Source: Silvimonas sp. JCM 19000 (GTDB lineage Bacteria; Pseudomonadota; Gammaproteobacteria; Burkholderiales; Chitinibacteraceae). Taken from it: DNA of 8,133 nt. The DNA is taken from positions 1 through 8,133 of the forward strand of contig BBFD01000188.1 in NCBI GenBank assembly GCA_001313065.1. Direction: 5' to 3'. Below the pieces are notes generated by a model that was not told where the DNA came from, searched no databases, and saw only the letters and a program-made list of their open reading frames with translations. The stretch's first letter is position 1, and each line of letters begins with the position of its first letter. Position numbers and translations under genes: made by a program. Of the stretch, positions 7,129 through 8,133 are shown piece by piece.

Positions 7129-8133
7129 TCAAGATGTTTTGCCGCGGTTCTTCAGTTGGTCGATCAGCACCGCCACAAACAGGATGGCGGCGCGGACTTC
7201 GTATTGGTAGAAGGCGTCGATGTTCTTCAGGTTCATGGCGTTCTGCACCATGCCCATGATCAGCACGCCAACTACCACGCCGCTGATGGTGGCGCGGCCC
7301 CCGGCCAGCGAGACTCCGCCCAGCACGCACGCTGCAATAACATCCAGCTCAAAGCCCTGGCCCGAGTTGGGTTGGCCGCTGGTAATGCGCGAGGCCAGGA
7401 TAATGCCGGCCAGCGCAGTCACCACGCCCTGAATCAGAAAGATGTAGATCCGGGTACGGTCCACCGCCACACCCGCCAGGCGTGCCGCGTCGGGGTTGCC
7501 GCCGATGGCCAGGGTGTTACGGCCATAGACCGTTTTGTTGAGCATTACGCCAAACACGATCACGCAACCAATCCAGAACAGCACCGGGATCGGAATATGA
7601 AACAGATCGTTATTACCCAGATTAAAGAAGCCTTCGTTGCTGATCCCCACGGCCTGACCGTGCGAGGCAATAAAGCCCAGGCCGCGCACCGCGCCCATGG
7701 TCACCAGCGTGGCAATCAGCGCATTGATGCGTAATTTGGCGATGGTAAAGCCGTTGAACAGCCCGATTGCCGCACCCGCCAGCAAGCTGCCGCCCACGCC
7801 CATGACAATGCTGCCGGTGGAGTTGATGATCATGGCGCACAGCACGCCCGAGAAGGCGATGGTTGAGCCGACCGACAAGTCAAAGTCGCGTGAGGCAGAC
7901 AGAACATCATGGTGCACGCCACCATGCCGATCTGCGACACCGACAGCGCCAGGCCCTGCATATTGGTCACCGAGAAAAAAATACTCGACGTTGAACGACA
8001 GCACCACAAACAGCACCAGGAAAATCAGGATGATGCTGTAGTCGCTGGCGAACTTGATCAGCTTTTGTTGTCCGGCGCTGCGGCCCGGAGGCGGCGGTGC
8101 GGGACGGCGGGTTGGCGGAAGCGCTGGTCGGCT
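7129..8133 (-). CDS. araH: AraH-like sugar ABC transporter permease (5' end outside window, frame broken twice)
   Basis: Inner-membrane permease of a CUT2-type monosaccharide ABC importer, closely resembling E. coli AraH. Shared runs include ASRDFDLSVGS, IAKLRINALI, NKTVYGRNTLAIGGN, AARLAGVAV, GIILASRITSGQP and ACVLGGVSLAGG, with many hydrophobic membrane segments. The C-terminus is complete (IDQLKNRGKTS). The frame breaks at about 7894-7896 (one missing base restores MMFCLASRDFDLS) and at an A7 tract 7975-7981 (six expected, restoring NVEYFFSVTNMQG). Upstream, the same frame stays open to the window edge through a proline-rich stretch (PPPPGRSAGQQKLIKFASDY) with no start codon, so the N-terminus lies beyond 8133. 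The binding protein and ATPase genes should lie upstream. The galactose neighbours suggest the importer takes galactose and/or arabinose. Confidence 0.9.
   Translation of the reverse strand, partial: SRPALPPTRRPAPPPPGRSAGQQKLIKFASDYSIILIFLVLFVVLSFNVEYFFLGDQYAGPGAVGVADRHGGVHHDVLSASRDFDLSVGSTIAFSGVLCAMIINSTGSIVMGVGGSLLAGAAIGLFNGFTIAKLRINALIATLVTMGAVRGLGFIASHGQAVGISNEGFFNLGNNDLFHIPIPVLFWIGCVIVFGVMLNKTVYGRNTLAIGGNPDAARLAGVAVDRTRIYIFLIQGVVTALAGIILASRITSGQPNSGQGFELDVIAACVLGGVSLAGGRATISGVVVGVLIMGMVQNAMNLKNIDAFYQYEVRAAILFVAVLIDQLKNRGKTS

Noticed and set aside
354..8133. Genuine decay of the pathway into pseudogenes
   Set aside because: Catalytic residues, gene lengths, ribosome binding sites and coupled stop/start overlaps are all intact, and no substitution-type stop codons were seen. 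Sequence error explains it better, though only read data can settle it.

Overview
The window is a block of eight minus-strand genes from a GC-rich proteobacterium, most likely a betaproteobacterium. That placement is inferred from gene order, codon use and repeat style, and no rRNA or marker gene is present to confirm it. Transcription order runs from high to low coordinates: araH-like sugar ABC permease (cut by the window end), a repeat-filled spacer with a terminator-like hairpin, SDR dehydrogenase A, SMP-30 lactonase, galactose mutarotase (galM), SDR dehydrogenase B, KDPGal aldolase (dgoA), galactonate dehydratase (dgoD), a spacer with a candidate promoter and a palindrome, and an AlkB-type alkane 1-monooxygenase. 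The last 350 bases hold no gene but carry tandem repeats.

The six central genes form a tight operon (30-nt gap, then overlaps of stop and start codons) for oxidative, De Ley-Doudoroff type galactose catabolism. The inferred flow is uptake by the ABC transporter, mutarotation by GalM, oxidation to galactonolactone by an SDR, hydrolysis by the SMP-30 lactonase, dehydration by DgoD to 2-keto-3-deoxygalactonate, and cleavage of the phosphorylated intermediate by DgoA to pyruvate and glyceraldehyde 3-phosphate. The kinase DgoK and any regulator are not in the window. AlkB is functionally unrelated and probably has its own promoter.

The most striking property is that no gene can be read in one frame. 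I place 14 frame breaks in the eight genes. Each can be repaired by a 1-2 base change, and each repair restores family-typical length, motifs and catalytic residues. A/T tracts look too long and G/C tracts too short. The best explanation is insertion/deletion error in the underlying sequence, not eight decaying genes. Gene spans below are therefore given as whole genes, with break points stated.

Non-coding structure: a three-copy 56-57 bp tandem repeat (113-282) beside a T-rich hairpin (41-91), two 111-bp-spaced copies of a palindrome-bounded repeat (6919-7124) directly after araH, a hairpin plus T-run just upstream of SDR A, and an inverted repeat ahead of alkB. I see no convincing new biological system; the leads are the repeats, the hairpin/attenuator and the alkB palindrome.
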